Position numbers and translations under genes: made by a program. The notes under the pieces were generated by a model. That model saw only the letters and a program-made list of their open reading frames with translations. It was not told the origin of the DNA and made no database searches. 64,000 nucleotides of DNA, taken from contig NC_087098.1 in the NCBI RefSeq assembly GCF_963855985.1, positions 15,830,501 to 15,894,500 on the forward strand. Direction: 5' to 3'. This DNA comes from Ostrinia nubilalis (Eukaryota > Arthropoda > Insecta > Lepidoptera > Crambidae). Positions 44,685 through 58,170 of this stretch are shown piece after piece. Each line of letters begins with the position of its first letter. Within the stretch, counting starts at the first letter, position 1.

Positions 44685-45568
44685 ATGGTTTTAATACACA
44701 TTTTGTGTAAACGAAATTATGACGAAAATAAAGTCTTTTAGGTTAGCAAAAAACAATGTTCAAGAGATCAAAACCCTCAATCAAGCCTGTGCTTGAAAAT
44801 TTATCGAGTCTTGAGCTTAGTTCCTTATACGCAATTCTCAGCATCGATGTCATGAATCTCAAATGTTTTCACTTTGCAATGAAACAAAAAAGTAATATGC
44901 AAATCATTTGAGATGTTTCAGCTAGGTTACAGACAATTCGGTGTCAATCTAAGCCTTACTTGTTTGCAAAAATAGTAAAATGTAAAATGTATTGACGTGA
45001 ACTACTTATTCTATGAGAATGAGACCGATATTCGTGTTGTTAAATTTATTTATTATTCTCTAATTAATTATAGTTAGGCAAGTAAGTAGCGTTGTTTTGT
45101 GTAATATTTAAAGTTAAAATAAAGACTGTGCAGTTAAACTTGCAATATTGTGTTTAAGTTTAACATTTTGGAAGATTTAGATGTAATATTAAATGGTGTG
45201 TTCTATACACGTTGTGCTCTCATCAACGAGGGAATATACCTTTATTTTTACGGATACCTAGTTAATATAAACGAGGGATATATTTTTCAGAAAAGTTATT
45301 GCTTAAAGCACTCAAAGAGATTGTAGGAAATAGTAAAACTACAATGTTGGCGGTCTTATCACTAAGATTTACTTCATTCCGAGAGCTGCAATATGGCGCA
45401 GTCGTGCGATTTAACGTCGGTCCCATTTCAGGGGCTTACCGTTTGGCTCTGAATGCGGCTATCAATGCTGGGTTCAGGTTAAAGGAGTTAGAGTTCTATT
45501 GAGTTCTATTTCTGAAACGTTTATGTTTCTCATAATTTATACCTACTGATAAATATTATAAAGCTAAA

Positions 45569-45671
45569 GGCTGGGTTGCACCGTCCTACTTGAATTTCAA
45601 CAACAAAAATCTGTCAAACTCCATACAAAAAGCACCGATTATCGTTATAATAACGGTTAAAACGGTTAAAA
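45569..45671. mobile_element. MITE family A, copy 3 (3' truncated)
   Basis: It begins GGCTGGGTTGCACCGTCCTA and keeps the central AAACTCCATACAAAA and ATCGTTATAATAACGG. The right terminal repeat is missing. Confidence 0.65.
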
Positions 45672-45715
45672 TCCAATTTGAAAAAATATTTTTTTATGGA
45701 AGAAGTCTATACTAC

Positions 45716-45830
45716 ATGCCATCACCTACGACCTAGGAGGAGAGCATCCATGAAAAATGTTGCAAAAACCGTAAAATTATTTAAAGCTATTTTTACGCGT
45801 ATAAAGTCTCGGGCACAGCTAGAATTAAAT
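45716..45830 (-). repeat. Retroposon family F, short inverted copy
   Basis: On the minus strand it reads TAGCTGTGCCCGAGACTTTA, then GTTTTTGCAACATTTTTCAT, matching the 5' part of family F. Confidence 0.55.
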
Positions 45831-48252
45831 AAACAGATATTGAAGCTCCGTAAATACATTCGTTATTCGAAATAACATATTTATTTACTTAACCATGTTG
45901 ATGCTCGTATCACCATCGATGCCCAATCCGGGTAAAGCACACATTCAAAAAAAGCTTCCTATATTCGCAAACGGTAAAAATAAGTCAAAGCAAACACCGC
46001 GCGACCTGGCAACGGAGCGAACACGTACGCACGATAAATATTTGTCGTCCAACAATCCGTAACGGCAAACAGACGGAGTAATAAAGTGTAGTATAGATAA
46101 TAAAGATAGAGTCGGAACGGCGTGCGACTTGAAATATGATGGCAGACTCTTCAGATTTCGGCTGCGAGATAGGAGAATGTGATAAAAATTTATTAAAATT
46201 CCAGATGTCAAGCTTATGTTGATAATAAATTTTATTTTTATAATAAGAAATGAAGACGAAAAATTGAGCCAAAAACCCCAAACTTGGCAGTACTTGTACT
46301 ATGTCGAGGACATTGTTTCAGGTAAAAATTCTCGTCCTCATCACTAATAACTTTAGCCCTTAGTGGTAGCTTTAGCCTTTAGCCCTTAGGTAAACGACGG
46401 ATTTTAGAAAAAACGAAGAATATCTACTCTGTAACTATCTGTAAATATACGAGTAGGTACCTTAGGTACTCTGAAAACTGTTACACGTTTCATTGGAGTC
46501 TGCGAATCCAATCCCCTTATATTTATTTATTGGCCAACACAGGCTCGTGTTTGATCTCCGATCCGAGGCAGGAGTAACTGCTTGCTTCATTACATTACGA
46601 GAAAGCGGGTACAGTCTGCTCCCAAAATCGAAACATATTGCAATGATGTAGCATTGTCGATAAGATAAATTATCAAAAACGTTCAAAACGATTAGTTTAA
46701 ACATAAAACCCCAAAGCTCATAGTAACATTAAACTTTCATAAATCTAACTTTTGAAGTAGTAAATTCACTGGATTTTCCAGGCAGAATTGACAGCTTGTA
46801 AGATCTTACATCAAGGCGGTATTATGAGCTCTTACGGTTACGGTATCTTCGTGAAGGTCCTGAAAAAAAGCTCAAGCAGGCTACAAATACCTTACGATTA
46901 ACACAAAATTGTAAAACAATTTTAACGTATTTTTCAGCACTAATTTATGAAGATGGTAGGTTTTAACTGGGACGTGTCAAAACGCTTTTTAAAAGTCTGA
47001 TTGCAAAAAATATCGTTTGCAGCTAACTGTACGCAGGTCACTACACAGGTTTCCGGTAAATTGCTGAGACCACAATGGCTAAAAATAACATGGGAACAGG
47101 GACCGTGAAAGTTTCCGCTAGCAAATGTTCTGTATCGTAATATGGCATAGAGTCTATGGTATGGTATCTAACTAAAAGTTAGATATAGGTAACCGGTAAA
47201 AGGTAGTAAAAGTTCATATTAACACTAGTTTCTTTATATTTTTCTAGTTCTTCCCTTGGATCAGCGTTTGATTAACGATAAAGGTACAGGGACAGAAATA
47301 TTGTCATGGTCATCATTTTAGCATATTTTGTAGCAGATACGTCCACCTGTGACTGCTATGCTGCAATTAAGGCACAAAAAGAAATATTATTAATTTAACA
47401 ATAGATGTTTTAGATTGTTTCATAAAATTGCGAATCCCATCGAAAAATATTATTTTCGTAGTTTGTTTCAGATGTTACACTCAAACTTTATCAACGCGCA
47501 GTGCCTGCATATTCATCGTGTTGCAGGTTACAGCGTTGGTAAATATTGGTTTCGACTGCAAACGAACCCGGGCTCGATATAAATTCCTATAAACTACTTT
47601 TTGGTCGCAATTTAATAAAATATGTATCGTGTTAATTGAGACTAAAATATAGGAACATTGAAGAAAAATATAAAGAAAAATAGGCAAGGCAACCATGTTT
47701 CTTACAACAAATTACCGCTTACTTTTTAATTCATTAAATTCAAGTACTGATGCTCTTACTCATAACACAACACTCATATTTCAACACAAAGCACCTCATG
47801 ACAGGGAAAAATAATTTAATTTTTGTGTCGTCGAAAATGTGTCAGCGACTGGAAACACAATGAAGGCACAATTTATTTACTTATCAAAACGACGCGGCTC
47901 TGAGATGTGATTTAATAAAAAGCGGACAGAGCTTCGTAAATATACGCCTGAGAAAATGTAAACTGGTATAAGCTATGTCTTTCACAAGGAAGGTGTGAGC
48001 AGTGAGTTTAGTGCTTAAAGGTTGAATTTCCAAAGATCATGTTGTTTCGCATTGAATGTGGAAATAAAAATATATGTTTTTAAAAGGTTTATGTATGTAT
48101 TTTGTAAAGGAAATAGTGACAGTTAATTCACCATCATCAATACATTAAACCGCGAAGCCACCAAATCCGTGCATCTGGGCAATCGTAGCCGCCTACGATC
48201 TATCGCACGTTACTTACCTAAATAATTTTAAACTTTTGAGTTGTATAACTGA

Positions 48253-48390
48253 ATTAATTTAAACAGGTTTTAACGCGCAGCCTGTGACCACAGCCGCCGG
48301 TGCAACTCGGTCGAAACGTCAGGCAAATACAGGTACATTGCAATGTTAGGTACCTATCCGCGTATCGCGTTAAAACCTGTTGAAATTAAT
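48253..48390 (-). repeat. Retroposon fragment with inverted ATTAATTT..ACAGG ends
   Basis: ATTAATTTAAACAGGTTTTA at the left is near-inverse to TAAAACCTGTTGAAATTAAT at the right. Between them is CCGGTGCAACTCGGTCGAAA, a phrase I associate with lepidopteran LINE tails. Class uncertain. Confidence 0.5.
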
Positions 48391-48716
48391 TTGTTACTTA
48401 CCTAGGTGACCGGTTATCAAAGGGGTCCTAATGAGTGAAAAGTGTGCCTGCTAGACCCACTTATATTGTGTCTGAAAGCAGGCTTATTTTCAGACTCTCA
48501 TCTGCGTTTGAGAAATTATATTTTTGACGAGTCTTATTTACTGAGGTGTTCGTAGATAACAAAAAAAAATTCTAATTCTCTCAAACGCCGTCTGGCATTG
48601 TCAGACAGGAAGTTCTCCGAAATTTTTTATAGAAATCTTTCTCATGAATGAATGAATTAAAGTACTATTTATCATCTTCTTCCTCTCTACAGACACCTTG
48701 GAATTTGTTTTCACCG

Positions 48717-48990
48717 TCGGCCGTTTGGTGTAGTGGTTCAGAAAGGACTACTATGCCGAGAGGTTCCGGGTTCGATTCCCGGCCGGGCAGAAATTGAAAT
48801 GATGAATTTTAATTTCTGTGACGGGTCTGGATGTTACTATGTATAATATGTATGTATTTAAAAAAAAAGTATATAAGTAGTATATCCGTTAAGCTAGCAC
48901 CCATAACACAAGCATATTAATTGCTTACTTTGGGGCTAGATGGCGCTGTGTGAGATTGTCCAAAGATATATTGTCCAAAGATATATTGCT
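48717..48990 (+). mobile_element. tRNA-derived SINE
   Basis: The head has the A-box-like TTTGGTGTAGTGGTTCAGA and the B-box GGTTCGATTCC, as in tRNA-derived SINEs. The body follows (ATTTCTGTGACGGGTCTGGA, then TTGGGGCTAGATGGCGCTG), ending in direct repeats of TTGTCCAAAGATATA. It is a widespread lepidopteran type and would use an internal RNA polymerase III promoter. It is not a functional tRNA gene because the acceptor stem and anticodon arm are not preserved. Confidence 0.85.
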
Positions 48991-49254
48991 TTAAGTATGC
49001 CCAGCTGTCCTTCGAGGTGTCAATTGGAACTATCTAACCGACGAATAAACCCATCAAACCACCACGGTGGCCATAAACCAGCTCCCCCGCTGATAAGGTT
49101 GCGTGATCGGCCCCAATCTGGGGGGATCGATACCATGACCTTGCGTGGCCTTAGGCGTCTTGTAGACACTTAGATTTCCGTAAACATAAGAATACTCAGT
49201 GACAGGAAAATTATTCAACTGATTGATGAGCATGTGTATTATAGTTCCAGAATA

Positions 49255-49396
49255 CTGAACTGTCCTATCCATGACACTGACAGTGGGGCGCCACCGTCAA
49301 TACCGGATCGCTGGTTCAGATTTTTGCCATGTTGGAAACCATATAGTTGAACGATGGTAGCGCCCCCCTGTCATTGAGTTTGGTGGGACAGTTCAG
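49255..49396. mobile_element. ~142-bp palindromic MITE
   Basis: The outer arms CTGAACTGTCC and GGACAGTTCAG are inverse, with further complementarity (TGACAGTGGGGCGCCACC against GGTAGCGCCCCCCTGTCA). It is related to 6181-6306. Confidence 0.65.
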
Positions 49397-49507
49397 CGTG
49401 GGTCATAATTATGATGTGTGTCAAAAATAAATGAAACTCTCTAGGCCCAGTTTGTACACTAGATTAATAGATAGAATTTAACCTTCAATCAGTATTTTCA
49501 TGGAATC

Positions 49508-49660
49508 AACTTAGCGTCATCCACATCTGAACAAAGACCTCCCCTTAGGATTTCCACAACGGGCAGTTCCCAGTGTTTCCCGCGACCTTTGCAAATCGTC
49601 GGCCTATCAAGTGGGAGGCCTGCCTACACTACGTTTTCCGGTTCATGATCGTCACTCGAC
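49508..49660 (-). repeat. Retroposon 3' end, (CAT)n family, copy 4
   Basis: Diverged CATCTGAACAAAGACCTCCC, GATTTCCACAACGGGCAGTT and GTCGGCCTATCAAGTGGGAG. Confidence 0.55.
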
Positions 49661-51146
49661 TTTTCTATTTGCTATTTCTATGATTAGGATTAACTTTGAA
49701 CTAACAAAACATAATAGTTTATACTTATTCTTTTTAGACTCTGTTAGACCCATGATGATCTAAAGATCATAAACTAAAGTTTATTTTACCCTGTATGGAA
49801 CACCAACCCTTTTAATCGACTGTACCTACTACGAATATCGTAACACTCAGTAGCAAAGTGCAGGAGGCAGGCCGGAACTTAAAGGCAAGTCTTGCGAAAG
49901 CGTTTGCCTTAAGCTCCGTGTCGAAACTCCGGCCAACTTAGACACTTGATTCGCAGCAAACTGATAATTACACGCTGCTGCAGTAGACAGCTTTTGCCGT
50001 GTAATTATTTCTTGGATACTGTATTTTCTTAATTGCTTTTAGCCGGCTTTGTTTCGAAAAGAACGCTAGTTTCAGGTTTAACACGTATTCATAACATAAT
50101 TACACCTAAGTACTACCAGGCCGTTTACCGCCTCAGTGTAGTTTCAGAAATAGCATAGGCCAGTACAAGTTAAACAATCGTTACTGCATCGCTGCGGCAC
50201 ACTTACACCTTAGCGCAGGATTTTCTTTATTTTTTATTGGTTGTAATGTCACTAATTTTCTGCTACCTAAGTACTTCTGTTTTTGTTACTCTTTATGTAT
50301 TTTGCAATATGCCTTTTATCTATCTATCAATATGGCTTGGCTCTACATCTACATTAAGCTTCAGGTGCCTATATTATGTACTGGTATGAGTTAAAACTAT
50401 GGAACACATTAGGAGAAAGGGATTTCAATTTATCGATTTGCAGGTCTACAACAACTTTTAGAAATGTATTAAACACATCAATAATCACAAAATGCGTCGT
50501 CACAATAATCATGTTAATATTTACATAACAATTCGCACATGATAACTTATTTGTACGACATAACCGTTTATGTAAAGCGCGGTCAATAAACCTGCAGTTA
50601 TGGCCGCCGTAAAACCTGGAGCAGCACTTGCACCGCAGTTATGGCTTTGCAGCTGATATTAAACTGAAAGCTATTGGGGGCGGGCTAGAATCATAATCGC
50701 TGTTAACCTGCACAATGCTAGTGGGGCCTGTTGGACTCCGAGCATACATTACTAAATTGAATGAAATATAGTCGATATTTCATCCAATCTTTAAAATGGA
50801 TTTTTGTTATAAGAATATTCTTCTTTTCTTGTGGGTAGGTAATTTCTTCTAGGTTTGATGACTTTTATTAGATAGAAAAAATAACTATCAATAAAAACTA
50901 TAAACGGCAACGCCAATTAAAATATAGATGAAATCATTTCACTCTACTCATATTTTTAATTTTGATATAACTACGTAATCTTTAGCACCCATAATATTAA
51001 CAAAATGTTACCCAAGCTGCAACAGGGTTGTGATTTTAATCACCTCGATTGTAATGCAGCGCACAAAATGCAACACAGCAGCTCATGCCCGACCATAACT
51101 TTGAATTAGTTGCTAATTCTGGCAAAACATGAGGTATACTGTATAC

Positions 51147-52196
51147 CTCTCTTGCATTCGAAGTGCCATGTATACCGTAGGGTAATTCCAGGATACATGC
51201 CCCAGTGGGATAGGTGCCGCGATTTTAAGTACACTATGTTACAAGCAACCTAGCCCAAAGTTATAGTACGTATAATAGGAAGGGACCTCCCCGTACCACT
51301 TTTCGCCTCGCAACCCATCAAAGAGTGCGTTCGTTTAGCCAGTGAGAGCAAAAATCTTCCGCGGCCAGACCTTAGCGAGCGTCGAAATAATATTGGTAAG
51401 TATTTTTTAATGGATAATTTTTTTGTCAGCTGTAAAATGAAGCAGATTTTTATATAATTTGATAGACTATCTTATAAATTATACGGGATAGATATGTTTA
51501 ATTCGATTTTTAGTGTTATTATATTTTTTATTAAAAACGGCACCTATCCTATGCTAAAAGGATAGTTGCCTAATTTTTTTTGGGTATAGATGCCCTTAGG
51601 GCCATGTCCCATGCACCTAGGGGCATCTATCCTAACCTACTCTTTTTGTCACAGGTAGCAAGTAAGAAGAAAAAAAGATTGTAGTACCGCTAACCTTAGG
51701 AAAGTAATAAATAGGGTGCCCTTCTGATCAAATTACCTTTTTACCCGACTGCGTTAAAAGGAGTAGTATTATTTTTAATAAAAAATATTAAATTTCATTT
51801 TTAATTCATTTAAAAACAAACAATCTTAAATATAATATACTTGGCTAGTTTGATTTCAAAATGCATTTGATCCTTAGAATTCAAAAACTGTATTAACGAG
51901 TCATCTATCCCTGCATCAGGCATCTATCCTTTGAAGCAATCATACAGTGAGTCTTCTATCCCCCACATTAGGCGTCTATCCCACTTTTTAGAGGTCAATT
52001 AAAATGGTATTTACTCAGAATCAGTATAACTTAAACTAAAATAATTATAGGAATATCATAGACGAAAGACCAAACTTTAAAGATACTAAGGTCAAATTGT
52101 TGATAAAAACTTACTGACTGAGTTACAGAGCTGTTTCAAAAAGTGGGGCATCTATCCTGGACTTACCCTATACATGGCACTTCGAATGCAAGAGAG
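51147..52196. mobile_element. ~1.05-kb terminal-inverted-repeat element with internal GGCATCTATCC motif array
   Basis: CTCTCTTGCATTCGAAGTGC through TATA, then GGGTAA.TCCAGGATA.ATGCCCCA, recurs inverted at the right end, about 55 bp in each arm. The interior carries at least ten variants of GG(C)ATCTATCC in both orientations, for example at 51539, 51620, 51919, 51971 and 52145. There is no coding frame of note. It is probably a non-autonomous DNA transposon, superfamily unknown. Confidence 0.7.
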
Positions 52197-52380
52197 CATT
52201 AAGAGGAGCTTCACATAGTGGTATAAGGAAATGTGTCACGTAATATTCTATATCATTCGTATTGATATTGAGATATTGACTACAAAATTAACTCAGTGTC
52301 AGGTTCTTGATATCGGAGGAGTTCAAGTCTTTAGAATTGATGTCTTTATGTAATAATTTACCATCTTAAGGTAAGATATA

Positions 52381-52498
52381 GGCTGGGTTGCAGCATCTTA
52401 CTTTTACATTAACAAATGTCAAAAATCTGTAAAACTCCATACAAAATACACCGGTCATCGTTATAGTTACCGTTAAAGCTAGGTGGTGCAACTCAGCC
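52381..52498. mobile_element. MITE family A, copy 4 (most complete)
   Basis: The terminal repeats GGCTGGGTTGCAGCATC and AGGTGGTGCAACTCAGCC are nearly inverse. ATA occurs immediately on both sides, consistent with a 3-bp target duplication. This is the best copy for defining the 118-bp element. Confidence 0.75.
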
Positions 52499-54548
52499 AT
52501 AGAACTCATAATAACGTAATCCAAATACCTCATTACCTCCACAAATCGGATTTTTAAAAGGCTCCATCTATTCTGATAACGAATGTAGGTAATAATATTG
52601 ACTTTAACCCGAAGAGGCGTGGGCTGCTTGTTAGGCTACCTATAGTTACCATACATAAATCATATTTAATGACATGTGAATCCAATAACGACATTCATTT
52701 CAATCGTTTCCGACCCAATGAGACGACGCTTCGAGCAATAATATGAAATTTAAATAACTCAGTCTTATTTTACAATTCCCGGTAAAAGCATAATCGTGTT
52801 TGAGGCTGATGTAAGTTTCAATTGCTTTGGTAATTAAAATGATTGACGTGAAGTAAATTAACGGCAGTAGTTACTACAGTTAGAGGTTTGAAACCCGCAG
52901 GGGGCAACGAGTAAGTACACAAGAATTTATAACATTACTTATTTTAATGTTAAATACAGTGTAATGTTGACATTAATACTTTATTTAGCCGCCATAGTAA
53001 AAGCTCCGCTATATTCGGGGCTAAGTAATTCTTATACACTGTACCTATTATTTAGGGGATTACATGGCTTTATCAACCCGATTATCGGATTAAAAAGATG
53101 ATCCCGTCTTGAAGCATGTCCGCGTCGTCCCGAGTAATTTCTTACGGTGGATAAAGCAGTTCCAAACACCAATAAGGTAAATCATTAAAACAAACGTTTA
53201 GGTAAAGACACCTTTAACTTGGGACAAACTATTCCCAAATTCCATCCAGATTTGTCGGAATAGAGTGATTATTTGCCGACTGTGCCGCAAACCAAGTCAG
53301 CTGCATTTGTATGCAAGTGTGCAAATACGGCGCATGTTTACTGCGGAGCCGGGGTGCAGCCACAACGCAAACTAAACAGACAGCGCATTGCTAATGCTAG
53401 TTACATACGAATGTTGGTAAGGCGACCTAACGAATTTATAAATCATTGACACGGCAGTTAGTCAAAGGTTCGTTAGTCTCTCAGTGAGTAGAAATGGATA
53501 GGAATGGACTGGTGCAAGATGAAATAATATTTTGAGATAGATCGAAAGATGGAGAGAGAATGAGAGAGTTCATATTATAGTTGTCATGTATTTCTGGAGG
53601 AGGTCTCTATCTGGTAGTCGACTGACTGAAACAAGAGGAATTAAGTTATTATCATCATATTAAGTCAGTATATAGAAATTAAGTTGGAAATATACCTAGG
53701 TAAGATTTATTTTTATTTATTTATTTTCCATATAAATACACACAGTAAACATTAATAATTGAGATGATAAAGAGGATTGGTCAGTAAGAAAATTATTGTG
53801 TAATCCACGTTTGACTAGCGGTTTTTATTGTGCTATTGTCAATCTGAATACAACAGCATAATATAGCACATACATTGGCACAACTTGATGGCATGATAAA
53901 TATCACAACGTGCGCTATTCTTCCGGTACAACTGAGTTAGTGGCTGGATGTAAGGAGAAGAGCTTTTATAGAGCTATAGTTGTGTTTAACTATCTCGTGA
54001 TCCTATGGCGTGAGTGAAGGAAATATTTTTCATACAATATACCTAAGTATTTCAGTTGCAATACCTGCATCATGACACGATAAGTAGATCGTTCATTCAT
54101 TAGTTCGATTTACTTGCAATTTGATAAATCCTTACTGTTGAAGAATGTCCCTTATCTTTGTAATGGGTTAAGTTACTGAATCTGTCATTGTCCTTGTTTC
54201 ACAGTAAAAAAAGGTTTAACAATTTATTTGAAACAAGGCAGCAATACCTATTGCTCTACCCTACTCTCTCAACACAAAAAATCTTTGTTCACGTCATGCA
54301 TATAGACAAAACCTTCGAACTGGGGCACGGATTTCACTTGAAATCGTTTTTCCGAGTCAGTGGCGTCTGCGCGCGACGTGTGACGCACTGATGCTTTTGA
54401 CGCGCCTCGCAAAAATAATTGCAATTAAAAAAAATGGACGGTAGATAATGGTTTTTGGTGGTCTGTATGCTCTTTTGACATTGCTTTAAGGCTTCATTTT
54501 GTATGATTTTGCTTAAAATAGCAACGTGATACATGTTATTATTTCTAA

Positions 54549-54590
54549 CGGGCACAGCTATCAGGTAATTTAACCTGATAGCTGTGCCCG
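54549..54590. repeat. 18-bp perfect inverted repeat at a retroposon 5' junction
   Basis: Arms 54549-54566 and 54573-54590 (CGGGCACAGCTATCAGGT and its inverse) flank a 6-nt loop. The inversion stops exactly where the family F sequence goes on into CGACTTCG, so the 5' tip of the retroposon was copied inverted. Confidence 0.85.
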
Positions 54591-54790
54591 CGACTTCGCG
54601 AAATGTAGTTTAAATATTTTTAGCCTATTCGCAACATTTTTCATTGATACTTAAACTGCTTCTATCGGTCGTAGCGTAATGGAATGCCTGTAACCTATAG
54701 CTTTCCTCGATATATTATGGGCTTTCCGACTCAATTTTTTTTAAATCGTACCAGTAGTTCCCGGAAAATCAGCTCATTCAACCAAACGTG
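54573..54790 (+). repeat. Retroposon family F, copy 3
   Basis: AGCTGTGCCCGCGACTTCGC, GCAACATTTTTCATTGAT, GGGCTTTCCGACTC and CCAGTAGTTCCCGG. Its 5' end takes part in the hairpin 54549-54590. Confidence 0.7.
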
Positions 54791-56084
54791 TATGTGAATA
54801 TACTTGATCATTATATCTTGATGAATATAGTTTGCAAGTTGACTAACAAATATAAATTATATTTTATTGAGACCAGCCAAACAAAAAAAAATTACACACT
54901 TCTCACAGACGAAACCGCAGACCGGTGCTAGTTACGTTTCCAACCCCGCCGTAGCCGGGCGGTAACGGGCATTAGTGGCAAATGTCCCGAAAAATCCGCC
55001 TTTCAGTGCTCTCCAGTAGTTTGATCCCAATTTCTATTTTAATCCAAACTTACTGACGTGAACTGGGAATTTAGTTTGGACGAGCGTGAATGCGAAGTCG
55101 TACCGTGAAATTGGGTATACATTTTTTAAGGAGTTAGTGAACTGTTCGGTATTTGGGTTCGTAGGCAGTCTACCTGCTCTCAATATTTTGGGAAAATTAA
55201 TAAAAAGTTGATAGAGTCGAATTTCAGACTCAATTTTATTTTAGTTAGTGGAGCGGGTTGGTAAGGTATTTCACGTTGTTATTTTGGTATAATAATAAAA
55301 TTTCGAAGGCCGAATCTGTTATTTACTGGATAGCTAAAGTAATTTTCGTTTAGTTAAAGCTAGATAATTTGTTTTGGCTTTATTTGATAGCTAAGAGGGA
55401 CCAGGCACACATTAATTTCGAAGAAAATAGAGGAAGATTTATAGAGGGGTTTATTCTTTCTTCAAATATGAAATGTAAAATGTAAAAATACACTGCGAAA
55501 CGCAGAAGCACAGGCAGAAGTATGGGTACTGTATTAGTAAGGTAATTTCATATTCCTATAAAATATAGCGGCGGTGAGTTTGTGTGTTTGTGTGACTAGG
55601 AGAGGTCCACACATACATGTAGTATGACTAAGAACTGATCGCAAAGAACAGTAGCAGTGTCACGGTAATCGTCACCGTTAGTACGTGGTAACCTTGTCGC
55701 TACGGTCTTTCAGTACGTATTGAATGACTTGGATCGACAAATGGTACAGATGACAAACCCCATTTTTCTCAGAATTGTTCCTGCACAATGAATTCCGTTA
55801 CTTTGGAAATCGGCGAACATTATAAGAGATCCGACAACTGTCCCGAAACGTCCGCGACGTGACCAAACTGCGATACGGTTTCGGCAAAGTGAGAAGTTTC
55901 CGAAACTTTCGGAGTGGAGTGTCGGGAGCAGCGGGCGCGATGATGAAGGTTTGTATCATGAATTGTTTTCGATACAATACTAAAGTTTGACCTATTTCTT
56001 TATGCTTAAATTGTATAAAATTAACATTGTGTTGAAGATACAAATTATACTGGTGGCGCACTTTTTAAGATGGTACCTACAGAA

Positions 56085-56205
56085 TCGACGACATCATAAA
56101 GGTAGCAGGGCAAAATTGATCAACATGAAAAGCATTGGGGGAGGCCTATGTTCAGCAGTGGACGTCCTATGGCTAAAATGATGATGATGATAATGATGAT
56201 GACCT
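56085..56205 (+). repeat. Retroposon 3' end, (ATG)n family, copy 5, opposite orientation
   Basis: GGGGGAGGCCTATGTTCAGC, AGTGGACGTCCTATGGCT and an ATGATGATGATG run. The sense translation SIGGGLCSAVD before the tail suggests the last codons of an ORF in the parent retroposon. Confidence 0.7.
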
Positions 56206-57077
56206 ACAGAATACCAGCGTCATGTTCTGTAGAGCATGACACACGTTGAGTAGGTGCCATTTTGGTTTGAACCACAATGTATTGATACATTCCGTCAAAT
56301 ATCTGATGTTGTTTTAAACTGTGTTTGAACCAAATAAATTCTTTTTCTTTCTTTCTATAGTGATTTTTCACTGAAAACTCTCTCTGAGCGTAGAACAGCC
56401 CACAACACGTTGCAGTAACTGCAAAACGTCCACATCGCGAACTTCATGTTATGGTTCTTACGAAAACGCCCACAATGCGTTATGGCAATCAATATACTCA
56501 ATAAGTTTATTGCTTCCATAATAGTAATATGTGTTACAATGTGTTAATACAGATAATTATGGACCCTGTTGGGTGTAATATAACCAAATAAAGTGTTGTA
56601 GTATAGTTGTAGTGAAGTAAAACCAAACCAAATTCTTAGAAAAATATTACGATGTCGACGTAATAAATCAGGCATACATAAAACCTGTCATCAAATACTT
56701 TATACAATATTCAGTCTGATTTCTTATCAATTTGAACTCGAGTCCACTGCCCAAACACCGCCTTGACCCAAATCGATGTTAACGGTCAAACCATACATTA
56801 TTAAGCATTCCTCTCTTTTCTTCTTCGACGAACAGAGAGTGACAGTAGGTAGATAAAAGCATTAAGGCAATCATAATGCTAGTATAAGTCGCTTTTTTAA
56901 GGTAAATAAATACAACTATCAAAAATTGGGGTTTGCGTGAGCGATTGCCATAACATGGACTTCCGTGGTCATAATAATATTACTTAAGTAATTTAATATT
57001 GTATTAAGGAAACAATTACTTATATTAAGTACTGATCACGTCATTTTTATGAAAACAAATGTAATGAAAACAATATA

Positions 57078-57463
57078 ATCCCTTTCGTGACGAATATTTA
57101 TCTCAGGTCACACGAAAAAAGTAGGCTGCGTGATAATGTAGGTATGATAAATAAATTAATCCCGAAAAATGTCTTTTTAAAATCTTTATTTCTGATCGAC
57201 AAACGCGCCTTGCCTCAGTAGGTACCTTTATGACTTAACAAAAACGAAGGTAGGTACCTACTATGTAGGTATCCCTTTCGTGACGAATATTTATCTCAGG
57301 TCACACGAAAAAAGTAGGCTGCGTGATAATGTAGGTATGATAAATAAATTAATCCCGAAAAATGTCTTTTTAAAATCTTTATTTCTGATCGACAAACGCG
57401 CCTTGCCTCAGTAGGTACCTTTATGACTTAACAAAAACGAAGGTAGGTACCTAATATGTAGGT
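57078..57463. repeat. 193-bp recent tandem duplication
   Basis: Two copies, 57078-57270 and 57271-57463, differ at one visible base (CTACTATG against CTAATATG). Each begins ATCCCTTTCGTGACGAAT. Both sides of the junction carry GTAGGTA-type microhomology. Confidence 0.92.
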
Positions 57464-57989
57464 ATTCATCTATTTTTATAGATGCGAGTAAAAATACCTC
57501 AAATGTTATTATAGCGTATGGCGGGTTAATTACAAATTATTTGAATCCAATGATTAAATTACTGGTGAATGTAAAAAATCTGATACTCTCTGCTAACAAA
57601 CAAATATTATCTCTGTTATTATGAAACATAAAACAAACAAATCAAATTTCATATTCATAAAACGATATCGGGATCGCTTTATTTACACTTTTTGGTCCAA
57701 AATAAATAAAGCTGAAACAAAAACCCAATTTCAAAGTAGGATAAATCATTTTGAGGGACCGAGTCCAGTAACAATATTTTGTAATTGCATTGTTAGATAA
57801 AATTCATCAAGATAGCCGATTACTTTTGAAATTAACTCTGCTTTGAGCGGCATCAAATACTCGCACAAATAAAAGAAATTAAAGCGACTCGAATAACTTT
57901 GACAAAGTTGCTCTTTATATTGGGTTGGTTATAGCAATGGTAGATAGGAATTTCCGCATTACCTTTTGTCTTTATTATTATTTTACTAA

Positions 57990-58170
57990 AGATGTAACTT
58001 CACAGCGACTTTCTTTTTGACACGGTTACGAAACGCGCGACAGCATCGCTACTAACGCGCGTTAGTCGCATTTGCAACGCACTACAGAAGTGATGCCAAC
58101 GCGTTACTAACGCGCAGCAGTGCGAATGCAACTCGCGACGCGCCGTGGGCGAGGGTCCTAATCTTAGGGT
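57990..58170. repeat. GC-rich repeat-like patch
   Basis: A patch rich in ACGCG/CGCGT (AACGCGCGTTAGTCGC, AACGCGTTACTAACGCGC) in an AT-rich region. It is probably part of a MITE, but the termini are not resolved. Confidence 0.35.

Larger units (their letters stand above)
42405..48252. other. No gene recognised
   Basis: AT-rich with short chance frames, MITE family A copy 3 and a short retroposon piece. Confidence 0.55.

Noticed and set aside
48719..48790. tRNA gene
   Set aside because: Only A/B-box-like promoter parts remain and a SINE body follows; it does not fold as a complete tRNA.
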